A stretch of 64,000 nt of DNA. It comes from Acidimicrobiaceae bacterium (GTDB taxonomy: Bacteria; Actinomycetota; Acidimicrobiia; Acidimicrobiales; Aldehydirespiratoraceae). The stretch lies in NCBI GenBank assembly GCA_026708645.1, contig JAPOUM010000014.1:24275-88274 (forward strand), written 5' to 3'. The notes beneath the pieces were generated by a model, which was given only the letters and a program-made list of their open reading frames with translations, ran no database searches and was not told where the DNA came from. This document shows, in pieces, positions 38,903 through 47,483 of this stretch (its first letter is position 1; every line of letters begins with the position of its first letter). The position numbers and the translations under genes are program-made.

Positions 38903-39112
38903 TCAGCTGATCATGCCTGAGATGGTGTCGATCATCTCGTCGAGCAGCCAGGCGATCCTGCCTGAGCCCGTGGCCCAAGTCAGCAGCAGAACCGCGACCG
39001 TGGCAGCGCCCACCAGCACCAACGCGTACTCGGCTGTGGTTTGGCCGCTCTCGTCTCGGCGCCGTCGCTCCGTCAGCTTGTTGATCAGCTTGTTGATGAT
39101 CCTGAAAGCCAT
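38903..39112 (-). CDS. Flp-type pilin
   Basis: 69 residues, ATG at 39112 with AAGGAG 6 bases upstream. A basic leader (NKLINKLTERRRRDE) precedes SGQTTAEYALVLVGAATVAV, where the prepilin cleavage site and E5-type glutamate of Flp pilins lie. The helix then continues to the C-terminus. It is the expected major subunit of the Tad pilus encoded upstream. Confidence 0.88.
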   Translation of the reverse strand: MAFRIINKLINKLTERRRRDESGQTTAEYALVLVGAATVAVLLLTWATGSGRIAWLLDEMIDTISGMIS

Positions 39113-39227
39113 GATCGCTCCTTTGGAAAATGCGCGAATAGGTGAGAGTTCGTCGTGTCGCGACTGTCGCCTTCCCGCTGTTGCTCGCCGCGAAGGCGGG
39201 GCCGCTCGGGCAATGTCGGGACCTGCT

Positions 39228-39272
39228 CAATTCGTCTTGACCCAATTCGTCTTGGCTCAATTCGTGAGGCGC
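39228..39272. repeat. 15-bp tandem repeat at the end of tadC
   Basis: CAATTCGTCTTGACC (39228-39242) and CAATTCGTCTTGGCT (39243-39257) are followed by CAATTCGTGAGGCGC (39258-39272), which contains the tadC stop and last codons. The repeat thus duplicates the gene's 3' end. The rest of the 144-base gap to the pilin gene holds only the pilin ribosome binding site. Confidence 0.85.
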
Positions 39273-40036
39273 AGTTCGGAGACGGCTCCCAGGAGCAGCG
39301 GCACCACGGTGAGCAGGCCGAACGCCGGCAGCACGCAGAAGACCAGCGGAAACAGCATCAGCACGGGGGCGCGCCTGGCGGCCTCCTGCGCCCTCACCCG
39401 GCGGCGCCTGTGAGCCTCGTCAGCGGCGCGCTGCAACGCGGGCCGCAGAGGCGTGCCGTCCATTTCGGCTGCCGTGACGGCATGCACGACCGGCGAGACG
39501 GCCCCGCCCAGACCGTCGCGCAGTCTCCGCACAGCATCGACGAACGGTTCGCCCGCGGCGCAGCGGCGCACCACCGCAGCGAGTTCCGATCCGAAAGGCT
39601 CGGCGACCCTCGGCGCTATGTCAGCGAAAGCCGCTGCCGTGGGCCGACCAGTGCTGATCACAAGACCCAGCAGATCGACCACTTCCGGGAGATGCCGGTC
39701 CACTTGCAGCAGATGCTTGCGGCGGCGGGCCCGACGGCGGACGACGACGGCGGACGCCACCCCGAAGAGCACCAGTAACCCGCCCGTTGCCCCCAGCGCT
39801 ACGACCGCCACGGGCGCCGCCAAGGCTGCGGCGCCGACCAGAAACTCGTCCTGGGGATCAACCGCGCCCCTCGACAGGCGTCGTCCGATTGCGGCCAACC
39901 CGTCTGTGGCGCCAGGCCGCCGAAGCGGTTTCTCGCCGCGGCTTCTCAGTCTGCGGCGAACGGCGCGGCCCGTCGGCATGCCCAAGCCGAAACTGAGCAG
40001 CACCAGCAAGACCGCAGCCGTCGCTGCGAGGCTCAC
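39257..40036 (-). CDS. tadC: Type II secretion F-family protein (TadC-like)
   Basis: 259 residues from the GTG at 40036, whose GTGA overlaps the stop of tadB. A hydrophobic N-terminus (LAATAAVLLVLLSFGLG) and a second helix (AAPVAVVALGATGGLLVLFG) flank a T2SSF domain with HLPEVVDLLGLVISTGRPTA and VVHAVTAAEMDGTPLRPALQ. C-terminal helices (LMLFPLVFCVLPAFGLLTVV) follow. It is an inner-membrane platform protein for pilus assembly. Confidence 0.88.
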   Translation of the reverse strand: MSLAATAAVLLVLLSFGLGMPTGRAVRRRLRSRGEKPLRRPGATDGLAAIGRRLSRGAVDPQDEFLVGAAALAAPVAVVALGATGGLLVLFGVASAVVVRRRARRRKHLLQVDRHLPEVVDLLGLVISTGRPTAAAFADIAPRVAEPFGSELAAVVRRCAAGEPFVDAVRRLRDGLGGAVSPVVHAVTAAEMDGTPLRPALQRAADEAHRRRRVRAQEAARRAPVLMLFPLVFCVLPAFGLLTVVPLLLGAVSELRLTN

Positions 40037-40716
40037 GCCCAGCACCCCACACTGCGGCACAGGCGGCTCATCCACCAGAGACCCAGACCCTCCAGCACAA
40101 GTCCGAGACCCAGCGACGCCCAGCCCAGAGGCGACGCCCACAAGCCGCTGAATGCGCTTGGATCGACCAGCGCGATGATCAACGCGAACCCGGCCGGCGC
40201 TGCGGCCACCACCAGACCCGAGGTGCGGGTCTGGGCTGTGAGAGCCCGTATCTCATCGTTGAGCGCCTGACGCTGCCGCAACGACTCGGCAGCGTTGTCG
40301 AGGCTGGCCGCCATGGCCGCGCCCGAGGTGTGGCCCAACACCAGCAGCGCCGCGGCTGTTTGCCGCTCGGGCAGACCTTCAACCCAGTCGTCGAGGGCTT
40401 CGCTGAGGCTGAGTCCGCCGCGCACCCGCCGCGTCAAGCGACCCAAGTCGGTCTCGGGCAGTTCCGCCGCGGCGCACTCAAGAGCGGTCAGCACCGAGGC
40501 GCCCGAACGCAGCGCCCGGGCTGTCAGCTCCAGAGCCTGCGGCACGGCTTCCGCCTGGCTGTTGCGCCCCGCCCAACGCTGCACGACGCTGCGCAGTCGG
40601 CCCAACAGCGGCAGCCGCGGCGTTAGCCGGGCGGCGACACGACCGCAGGGACGCGCCGCGGACAGATCGGGCAGCAGCGCCGCCAGCACCAGCAGGCCCG
40701 CCAGCAGCGCCGTCAT
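40033..40716 (-). CDS. tadB: Type II secretion F-family protein (TadB-like)
   Basis: 227 residues; ATG overlaps tadA as ATGA. The T2SSF domain has [20 protein letters not shown] and FAL-like [20 protein letters not shown], flanked by membrane helices ([37 protein letters not shown]). It partners TadC as the pilus platform that transmits ATPase motion. Length is shorter than many TadB proteins, which have an extra N-terminal domain. Confidence 0.88.
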   Translation of the reverse strand: MTALLAGLLVLAALLPDLSAARPCGRVAARLTPRLPLLGRLRSVVQRWAGRNSQAEAVPQALELTARALRSGASVLTALECAAAELPETDLGRLTRRVRGGLSLSEALDDWVEGLPERQTAAALLVLGHTSGAAMAASLDNAAESLRQRQALNDEIRALTAQTRTSGLVVAAAPAGFALIIALVDPSAFSGLWASPLGWASLGLGLVLEGLGLWWMSRLCRSVGCWA

Positions 40717-41897
40717 GATCGCACAGCCAACCGGGCGCCGCGGCTGATCGGCGCGTGGACTTCGCCGGCATCGGCCAGCAGCCGCACCCGATCGTGCGCC
40801 GTCACTTCACCCACCGCCGCCAAGCGACGGCTGCCGTCGGGGGCTCGACCCAGATGCACCACGGCGTCGATGGCCGCGGTCAGGTGGCCGCGCACGGCCT
40901 TCACCCCCAATCGCTCGTCCGCGGCGGTGGCCAACGCCGCCAGACGACGCAGCGCGTCGACCGGCCCGTTGGCATGCACCGTCGCGAGACACCCGGCATG
41001 GCCGGTGTTCAGCGCATGCAGCAGGTCCAAAGCCTCCGGGCCGCGCACCTCACCCACTACCATCCGGTCAGGGCGCATCCGCAGCGCATTGCGCACAAGC
41101 TCACGGATAGTCACCGCCCCTCCGCCCTCGCGCGACTCGGGTCTGGCTTCAAGCCTCACCACATGGGGATGTTTCAACTGCAGCTCTGCGGCGTCTTCGA
41201 TGGTGATCACCCGCTGCACGGGACTCACCCGGCCCGCCAGAGCGTTGAGCAGAGTGGTCTTGCCGGCGCCGGTGCCGCCGCTCACGACGAGGTTGGCGCC
41301 ACGGTCGACGAGCTCTTCCAGCAGCGCCACCACCGGAGGCGCCGCGAACATCTCGAGAGCCACATCAGCGACCACGAACCGCCTGATGGTCACGTAAGGG
41401 CCGTCCACCGCCACCGGCGGCACCGTGACATGCACCCTCGATCCGTCGGGCAGCCGCCCGTCCACGCACGGGGTCAGCTGATCCACCCGCCGCCCGAGGG
41501 GCGCCACGATCCGTTCGATCACCAGATCCACCGCGGCTCGGTCCAGCGACACGCCGCTGAGAGAAAGGGCGCCGTTGCGCTCGACCCATACCGGTCCCGG
41601 GCCGTTGATCATCACTTCGCTAACGGAGGCGTCGGCGAACAACGGCTCCAGCGGACCCAGGCCGTTGACTCGCGCCGACACTCGGGCCACCACGTCATCG
41701 ACCAGTTCTGAGCCTGCGAGCGGCGCCAGCATCCGCACCATCGCGACGATGTCGGGCGTGTTCGCCGACAGCGGCGAAGGCGCCTCCGCCATTGCGTCGA
41801 TCACACGCCGATGCACTTCGTCGACCAACGCCTCAGAAGCCGCGTCCGACAGCGCTGAGGAAGTGTCCGGCGAGCGGGACGCGGCGACGGCCGTCAT
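40713..41897 (-). CDS. tadA: Tad pilus assembly ATPase (TadA/CpaF)
   Basis: 394 residues from ATG 41897, which overlaps the stop of the upstream gene as ATGA. Features: [30 protein letters not shown] N-domain, [20 protein letters not shown] (Walker A), [11 protein letters not shown] (Asp box), [20 protein letters not shown] (Walker B/His box) and [17 protein letters not shown]. It is the hexameric secretion ATPase that powers Flp pilus extension at the membrane. Confidence 0.94.
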   Translation of the reverse strand: MTAVAASRSPDTSSALSDAASEALVDEVHRRVIDAMAEAPSPLSANTPDIVAMVRMLAPLAGSELVDDVVARVSARVNGLGPLEPLFADASVSEVMINGPGPVWVERNGALSLSGVSLDRAAVDLVIERIVAPLGRRVDQLTPCVDGRLPDGSRVHVTVPPVAVDGPYVTIRRFVVADVALEMFAAPPVVALLEELVDRGANLVVSGGTGAGKTTLLNALAGRVSPVQRVITIEDAAELQLKHPHVVRLEARPESREGGGAVTIRELVRNALRMRPDRMVVGEVRGPEALDLLHALNTGHAGCLATVHANGPVDALRRLAALATAADERLGVKAVRGHLTAAIDAVVHLGRAPDGSRRLAAVGEVTAHDRVRLLADAGEVHAPISRGARLAVRS

Positions 41898-42556
41898 GTC
41901 GGCAGCTCGAAGCGCCGCAGCGGCGGCGGCAGCATCGACACGATCGTCCCCGCGTCGACGGCCCGGGCCACACGCGGATCCCACGGCACGGCTTCAACCC
42001 TCGACGCGGCTATCGCCGCGGCCACGTCACGCACCCGGAGTGCCCGGCCCGGCTCCTCCACCAGAACCACATGGTCATAGGGGCCGGGCACCTGCTGGGC
42101 GCGGTTCAAAGCCAGATAGCAAGACCTCAGCACGCACACGCTGCGATGACCGGATCCGAGCACGGACCGCACCGCGGAGGCGTCGAGCCCCGCGTCCACC
42201 ACCACCGCGCCGGTTCGGGCCAGCATCTCCAAGGCGAGCACCAACCGGCGGCGGCTTTGGCTCTCCGTTTCGACAGCGGGCTTGCTGCCCCGAGGCAGCA
42301 GTCTCAGTCCGGGGGCCACATCGAGCAGCAGCCTGCCGATGGCGTCAGCGGCCACGCCTTCTCCTGCGGCCACCCAGTCACCGATGCCGGCTTCGCCGGA
42401 TCCGGCCCCGGATGTGAGCCCCAGCAGGGCCGGCTGATCGCCGGCTAGATCTACAAGTGTCGCTTCACGGTCGGCCGAGGCGAGCCTTATGGCGGTGGCT
42501 GCTGCCACCACCGATGTGCCGACTCCGCCTTTGACGGACCAATACCAGATGATCAC
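41894..42556 (-). CDS. CpaE/TadZ-like P-loop protein
   Basis: 220 residues from the GTG at 42556, chosen because GGGAGGAG (42570-42563) is 6 bases upstream; a GTG 18 bases earlier lies before that site. It begins MIIWYWSVKGGVGTSVVAAA: a MinD/ParA-like deviant P-loop in which the usual GKT lysine position reads GTS. TLVDLAGDQP and AVVVDAGLDASAVRSVL follow. TadZ/CpaE proteins place the pilus machine at its site; several have atypical Walker A motifs, so loss of ATPase activity here is possible but not shown. First gene of the tad operon. Confidence 0.82.
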   Translation of the reverse strand: MIIWYWSVKGGVGTSVVAAATAIRLASADREATLVDLAGDQPALLGLTSGAGSGEAGIGDWVAAGEGVAADAIGRLLLDVAPGLRLLPRGSKPAVETESQSRRRLVLALEMLARTGAVVVDAGLDASAVRSVLGSGHRSVCVLRSCYLALNRAQQVPGPYDHVVLVEEPGRALRVRDVAAAIAASRVEAVPWDPRVARAVDAGTIVSMLPPPLRRFELPT

Positions 42557-42562
42557 CCGCTT

Positions 42563-42570
42563 CTCCTCCC
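42563..42570 (-). promoter_or_regulatory. Ribosome binding site fixing the CpaE/TadZ-like start
   Basis: GGGAGGAG on the minus strand, 6 bases before GTG 42556. It is the strongest site in the region and excludes the upstream in-frame GTG at 42574. Confidence 0.7.
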
Positions 42571-42812
42571 GCACGTCGAGTGAGCTTGACGGCGGGACTC
42601 GGCAGCGGCGAAACGCTCATCCAGATCACTCCCGGAGGCACCTCCGGAAACTCTGATGACTGGCTAGGCATCCTGCGAACCATCGACCAGCAAAAGCACC
42701 ATACGATGCTTTTCATGATTTGTCAACCCTGATCAGAATTTAATTTCACAGCATCTGAAACAAACGCGGAAAGCGGAAAGCGGAAGGCGGAAGCGGAAGG
42801 TCGAGAGTGTTT
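42571..42812. other. AT-richer intergenic region with a small inverted repeat and GCGGAAA array
   Basis: This gap precedes the tad operon and follows the end of the second LLM gene. AAAAGCA (42692-42698) and TGCTTTT (42707-42713) form a 7-bp stem with an 8-base loop, in the most AT-rich stretch of this part of the window. Five tandem copies of GCGGAA(A/G) occupy 42766-42799. Either could mark the tad promoter or an LLM terminator; no clear -35/-10 pair was seen. Confidence 0.45.
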
Positions 42813-43787
42813 TCACGCGGCACCCATCACCGCGGCCGCTGAGCGCAGCAGATGCTCGGCGGGCTCGTCGTCGAGCAGCGGCACCACGAGCGCGTCGATC
42901 CCGTGACGGTCCGCCAGCTGGTGGAGTTCTCGGCGGCATTCGTCGGGCGTTCCCGCTATCACGAAGGGCTTCACCCATTCGGTTCTCACATGCCGCGCGG
43001 CGGCTTCGGGGCCGTCGGCCAGGGCGGCCCTGATGGCGGCCGCTTCGGCGGCGCTGAGCCCGATGGCCCGCTGCACCTCGGGCGGGGAATTGACCAGCCG
43101 GTAGGTCAGATGAGGCTTGAGCGATGCCAGCGTGTCGTCGTCGGTCACCAGCATCGTGGAGTAAGCGATCCGGGGGTCGTTGCCTGCCGCTGCGCCGGCA
43201 TCGGCGATCCGCCGCAAAGACGAGCCCAGATGCGGCTTGTAGATGAAGTCGATCAGCACTCCGTCGCAAGCCGAGCCACCTAGTTCCAGCATCCTGGGGC
43301 CGCGCCCGGCCAGCCAGATCTCGGTGCCGGCGCGCGCGTTCAGCAGCGAAGCCGCGCTCAGCCGCACATGCGAACCGGAAACGTCGACGGTCTCGCCGCC
43401 GAACAGCCGACGGCAGGCGTCGACAGTCTCACGCACCGCACTGAGCGGGCGGGTAGCGCTCAGAGCCAACGGGTCGAGCGTCAAGCTGCCGCCGGCGCCG
43501 ATGCCCAGAAAGGCTCTGCCCCCGGACAACTCATCCAGCGAGGAGACAGCCGACGCGGTGGCGCCGACATGACGGGTGTAGGGATTGGTGATGCCCGGAC
43601 CGATCATGAGGCTCTCAGTGGCCACAGCGATGGCGGTCAGCGTCACATAGACGTCGCTGGCCGCCAGCCCCTCGTCGTAGACCCAGCAGCGCTCGTAGCC
43701 CAGCTCTTCAGCGAGGCAGGCGAGTTCCACAGCCCGCGCCACCGACCCGTGGGTCATCACGCTGAACTCGAGGCGCATCACAGCCAC
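42813..43787 (-). CDS. LLM-class flavin/F420-dependent oxidoreductase (copy 2)
   Basis: 324 residues, paralogue of the gene at 7852-8832. It has VMTHGSVARAVELACLAEEL, GPGITNPYTRHVGATAS, LGIGAGGSLTLDPLAL, WLAGRGPRMLELGGSACDG and PFVIAGTPDECRRELHQL in the same order. It probably reduces or oxidises an unknown substrate with F420 or FMN. The start is GTG 43787 or the ATG three codons on. It is flanked by the tad operon and a lipoprotein gene with no obvious functional link. Confidence 0.87.
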   Translation of the reverse strand: MAVMRLEFSVMTHGSVARAVELACLAEELGYERCWVYDEGLAASDVYVTLTAIAVATESLMIGPGITNPYTRHVGATASAVSSLDELSGGRAFLGIGAGGSLTLDPLALSATRPLSAVRETVDACRRLFGGETVDVSGSHVRLSAASLLNARAGTEIWLAGRGPRMLELGGSACDGVLIDFIYKPHLGSSLRRIADAGAAAGNDPRIAYSTMLVTDDDTLASLKPHLTYRLVNSPPEVQRAIGLSAAEAAAIRAALADGPEAAARHVRTEWVKPFVIAGTPDECRRELHQLADRHGIDALVVPLLDDEPAEHLLRSAAAVMGAA

Positions 43788-43859
43788 TCTAGAGAGCCAC
43801 CGCCGGGCGCGAGCCAGCAGAGGCGCAGCGGACTGCTCGGACTGCCGGGGCTGCCGGGA

Positions 43860-45614
43860 CTACTGGAAAGACACGAACAGGACGTCGGGCTCCAAGGCCA
43901 GCACTTGATCGGGCGTGGCGACCGGGCTGTCCTCGTCGTAGAAGTTCTTCCATCCCCAGTAGAACTTCTCAGCGTCGGGCCGCGAGGTGAGCGACTCCCA
44001 AGTGTTGTATTTGGCCCCCAGCCCGCCTTGGCCGTCCATGTGGATCAGCACCGCCAGCTCCGGCGGGGTTTCGACCCGTTCCCGTTCGGTGATCATGGAA
44101 TGCCGGAATTGGTGGAGTATCAGCAGCTTCTGGGGCAGAGACTCCCTGCGGACCAGCTCAGCGAGCCAGTCGATCACCTGATTGACCTCATCAGCGTGGA
44201 CCCTGCCGATCTGTCTCAAATGCACCTGATTGGGCTTCAGGCGCCATTCGGGGTCCAAGGCGAGACCCACATGCGGAAGCTTGAGGAACTCTTCGTATTT
44301 TTGGACTTGCTGCACGAAACTGGACCGACCCGGCTGCAGGTCGAGCACCACGTAGACGTCGTTGGCGGCCGCCGTCTCCACCCAGGGCCGGATCACGTCT
44401 GGATCGGTGACGGAGGAATAGTCGCCGTCGGCGCCCGCTGACGCTGAAGCGACAGTCGCGATGATCTCAAAGGTCGGCACCACCGTCGCGCCGTCGGCGT
44501 CGTAGCCGGCGGCGATGGACTTCAGACGTTCCACGCCTGCTTCGGGACTCTGCTCGCCGAGCACTCCGAGCGCTGAGGTCACCGGGTGTCCGTACATCGC
44601 CACGAGCCGTCGCGGGCGGTCGGGATCGAACAGCAGCTGTCCCCCGCCGGGCAGTTCCAAGCCCTTCTTGACGACCGCGAGCTGCCAGTCGATGTCGTCG
44701 CCGCCGAGCCCGTTCAACACCATCACTTCGGAGGCCTCCGCGAGGATCGCCCTGGATTCCTCGTCGAGCGAGCGCAAGTCGTCGCCTGAGGGCACGACCG
44801 TCACTCCGACCTGACGGCCGAGAGCGGTCAACGCAGGGACGTGTCCCTGCTCATCGACCAGCCAGACCTTGTCACCGGCGGGTTGGGACGCGGTCAGCGT
44901 CGCCTGAGGGTCGACGGCTATGACTTCCACATTGAGACCCGACAAATGATCGGCGATGATCTGCGGATCGACGCCAGCGGTCACGACCCTGTCGGGTGTC
45001 AGGCGGCGCAGCTCGGTCAGCACCGGCGAACTGCGCCAGTAGTCCGCCAACAGCAGCGGGCCTCGCACTCCGGCGGAGATCAGCGTGGCGATGGCCGCCG
45101 AATCGCCTTGTGGGGCGAGGGCAACCTCGTCGGCGCAGTCGAACATGGCCCTCGAAATCTGCAGGCTCAACGACGCTGCTCTGCTCCCCAATAGGCTGAA
45201 ATCCGTCAGCGGGCGCGGCGAGCAGTCCCGCTTCGGCTCGTCGCCGGGATCGTTAGCAGTGTCGGATCCGAGCGTGGTGGACGACGGTGGGGCGGTCGTC
45301 ACTGCTGTGGTCGAGACGCTGACCAAGTTTGACGACGGCTCATCGGCGTTCGTCTGGGGGGGCGTCGTCTCGATCGTGGTCTGAACCCCGGGCGCCAGCG
45401 ACCCCGACGCCGAACCGGAACCGTCGCACGAACAGGCGACCGCGATCAACGCCACCGCCAGCACAGCGATCCCGCGGGGCGCGTAACGGCGTTTTGCGGC
45501 GAAGTCGAAGAAACGGAGGGAAGCGACAGGCACGGCAGTAGTCAATTTGCGTCTCACCCGAGGGAAGTTATCCACCCAGCGAAATAGGCGGCAACCCTCG
45601 AACGCAATACTCAA
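43860..45614 (-). CDS. Large lipoprotein with CWB2-like and TIM-barrel-like regions
   Basis: 584 residues from a TTG at 45614; GTGs at codons 20 and 28 are plausible alternatives. A hydrophobic segment with lipobox (GIAVLAVALIAVACSC, Cys 61) predicts an exported lipoprotein. A Ser/Thr/Pro linker (about 65-125) leads to a region like cell-wall-binding repeat 2: ADEVALAPQGDSAAIATLIS and GPLLLADYWRSSPVLTELRR followed by LTPDRVVTAG. The second half has alternating strands and helices with DGATVVPTFEIIATVASA, VYVVLDLQPGRSSFVQQVQK and VGLALDPEWRL, resembling a glycosidase-type barrel, and ends near KFYWGWKNFYDED. Catalytic residues were not identified. Possible cell-wall polysaccharide role (inference). 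Confidence 0.65.
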   Translation of the reverse strand: MSIAFEGCRLFRWVDNFPRVRRKLTTAVPVASLRFFDFAAKRRYAPRGIAVLAVALIAVACSCDGSGSASGSLAPGVQTTIETTPPQTNADEPSSNLVSVSTTAVTTAPPSSTTLGSDTANDPGDEPKRDCSPRPLTDFSLLGSRAASLSLQISRAMFDCADEVALAPQGDSAAIATLISAGVRGPLLLADYWRSSPVLTELRRLTPDRVVTAGVDPQIIADHLSGLNVEVIAVDPQATLTASQPAGDKVWLVDEQGHVPALTALGRQVGVTVVPSGDDLRSLDEESRAILAEASEVMVLNGLGGDDIDWQLAVVKKGLELPGGGQLLFDPDRPRRLVAMYGHPVTSALGVLGEQSPEAGVERLKSIAAGYDADGATVVPTFEIIATVASASAGADGDYSSVTDPDVIRPWVETAAANDVYVVLDLQPGRSSFVQQVQKYEEFLKLPHVGLALDPEWRLKPNQVHLRQIGRVHADEVNQVIDWLAELVRRESLPQKLLILHQFRHSMITERERVETPPELAVLIHMDGQGGLGAKYNTWESLTSRPDAEKFYWGWKNFYDEDSPVATPDQVLALEPDVLFVSFQ

Positions 45615-45742
45615 TATTCAGAAGGGCCTCCGGATCGCAAAGTTCCGTCGGGTTCTGCTGAGCCTCATCCCCGGCTGTCCAGCGAGTCGCAAAACTGAAG
45701 CGACAGCGGCGCCCGGCGGCCCCGCAAAACTGCCTTGAGGTG

Positions 45743-46528
45743 TCACGTCGGCGTCTGACGGCACCTCAGAACGGCTCGGCGGACTCCGTCGCCCACAGCC
45801 ATGGCCTTGTCTGAGATCTTCCAGCAGGCGTCAGGGTCGCCGCGAGGGTCGACGTCGCCGATCTTGAGCCCGGCTGGAACCTCCACTCCGTCGCGGATGG
45901 CGCCTCTGAGCACTCCCGCGAACGGCGCCTGAACGACGGTTCCGCTCACGTCGCCGATGCGCTGGCCTTCGCTCACCAGATCGCCGATGCCGACCCGCCA
46001 GGCGACCCGTCCCGCTGCGGGGGCTCGCAGGACCCGGTCGGCGGAACGTCCTCCGAGGTCTGCGGGCGTGCCCGTGTCGGGTTGGGCTCGCCCCTGCCAG
46101 ATGACACGCCCCAGATCCGGGCCTCGCATGGTCTCGACTACTGCGTGACAGTCGAGTCCTGCGGTGAAGCCCGGGCCTAGACCCACCACCGTTTCGGCGT
46201 CGTCGATGGCAGTGTCGAGGCTGCGTTTGGCCATCCGGGCGTCCACCACCACTTCGGGGCGGCGGTCCAGGCCCAGCGACGCCAACCGCGGGGCGACAAG
46301 CACGGCCACGACCCCGCACCGGGCCGCAGCGACCGCCTCGACGGAGGACTCGCAGAGCACCGCCCGCAGGCCTTGCACCACCGCTTCGCCTTGCGTGACG
46401 GCGCTCGAAAGCGCCACGGCGCGTCGCACTGTCAAGGGCTCGGGAAGTTCCAGCACCACCACCGGCCATCGCAGGCTCCTGAGATGCCAGGCGACTCCCG
46501 TCGCCAGGTCACCTCCGCCTCGCAGCAC
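45743..46528 (-). CDS. yqeB: YqeB-type molybdenum hydroxylase maturation protein
   Basis: 261 residues. VLRGGGDLATGVAWHLRSLR is the Rossmann-like start of the EF2563/YqeB family, and VVLELPEPLTVRRAVALSSAV and VDARMAKRSLDTAIDDAETVVGLGPGF follow. This family is described with selenium-dependent molybdenum hydroxylases. Here it is the last gene of a five-gene operon with xdhC, ssnA, an XdhD-like enzyme and an FAD subunit. GTG start at 46528, 10 bases after xdhC. No selenocysteine gene (selA-D) is in the window, so selenium use is not shown. Confidence 0.87.
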   Translation of the reverse strand: MLRGGGDLATGVAWHLRSLRWPVVVLELPEPLTVRRAVALSSAVTQGEAVVQGLRAVLCESSVEAVAAARCGVVAVLVAPRLASLGLDRRPEVVVDARMAKRSLDTAIDDAETVVGLGPGFTAGLDCHAVVETMRGPDLGRVIWQGRAQPDTGTPADLGGRSADRVLRAPAAGRVAWRVGIGDLVSEGQRIGDVSGTVVQAPFAGVLRGAIRDGVEVPAGLKIGDVDPRGDPDACWKISDKAMAVGDGVRRAVLRCRQTPT

Positions 46529-46538
46529 GCACAGCGGC

Positions 46539-47483
46539 TCAGTTCCGGCGATGCGCGATCACCTCGGCCATGATGCTCAACGCGATCTCCTCGGGAGTTT
46601 CCGCGCCCATCTCGATGCCGATGGGCGCATGCACCCGGTCGAGCGCTCCCGGATCGACCCCGTCGGCTTCCAGCCGGGCGCGGGTGGTGGCCCAGCGTCG
46701 CTCGCTGCCCATCACCCCCAGATAACCCGCGTCGGTGGCCAGCAATTTCGGCAGCGCGGCGGCGTCAGCGTCGACGTTGCGCGTCACCAGCACCACCGAC
46801 ACGTCCGCTGTGAGGCTGCGCCCGGCGAGCAGGTCTTCGACGCTGCCGATGACCATCTCATCAGGCCCGGCAGCGGCCGCGTCGGCCCCCCCGACGGCTG
46901 CTTCGCCTGGCGTGTCCTGATGAATCTCGGGGCGGTCGTCGCAGGCCGTCACCCGGAAGCCCAGCCATCGGGCCAGCCCCGTGACCGCCCGGCCGACATG
47001 GCCATATCCGATCACGATCACAGTCCCCTCAGGCATGTGCGGCTCCACGAAAATCTGGACGTCTCCCCCGCATACTCCGGGATCGCCCCGAACGGGATCG
47101 ACTAAACGATACGACAACAGACGGCAGCGCCCGTCGCTCAGGGCGGCAACTGCCTCGGCCGTCACACGGGCCTCCATCTCGCCCCCGCCGACGGTTCCGG
47201 CGATGCTGCCGTCACGGAACACCAGCATCTTCGCGCCGGAGTGCCGCGGCACCGACCGCGAAGTGTCGACGACGGTCGCCGAAGCCACCGCGACGCCGCG
47301 GGATGCCGCCTCCGCCAGCTGCCGCAACAACTTCACAGACACAGGCGCCCCAAACACGGCGGCCCCGCACGCAGCGACTCGACCGGCTGCAGCGGCACTG
47401 TCGTCACCGGCGGCAGCGGCCTCAGACACGACGACCCCGGACGCAGCACAGCGGTCATGCCCAGAGCCTGGCTGCCTGTTCAC
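46539..47483 (-). CDS. xdhC: XdhC/CoxI-family molybdenum cofactor insertion protein
   Basis: About 314 residues from a GTG at 47483; later GTGs at 47429 or just before KLLRQLAEAA are possible, since the first 48 residues are Ala-rich. The XdhC N-domain has ASATVVDTSRSVPRHSGAKM and IAGTVGGGEMEARV. The C-terminal Rossmann half has TVIVIGYGHVGRAVTGLARW and VVLVTRNVDADAAALPKLL, then YLGVMGSERRW. XdhC binds and sulfurates molybdopterin before insertion into xanthine-dehydrogenase-type enzymes; the enzyme is encoded upstream in the same operon. Confidence 0.9.
   Translation of the reverse strand: MNRQPGSGHDRCAASGVVVSEAAAAGDDSAAAAGRVAACGAAVFGAPVSVKLLRQLAEAASRGVAVASATVVDTSRSVPRHSGAKMLVFRDGSIAGTVGGGEMEARVTAEAVAALSDGRCRLLSYRLVDPVRGDPGVCGGDVQIFVEPHMPEGTVIVIGYGHVGRAVTGLARWLGFRVTACDDRPEIHQDTPGEAAVGGADAAAAGPDEMVIGSVEDLLAGRSLTADVSVVLVTRNVDADAAALPKLLATDAGYLGVMGSERRWATTRARLEADGVDPGALDRVHAPIGIEMGAETPEEIALSIMAEVIAHRRN

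Noticed and set aside
42733..43269. 178-codon minus-strand frame over the second LLM gene
   Set aside because: Different frame from the LLM gene; composition is shadow-like and its tail reads low-complexity FRFRLPLSAFR from the GCGGAAA array.
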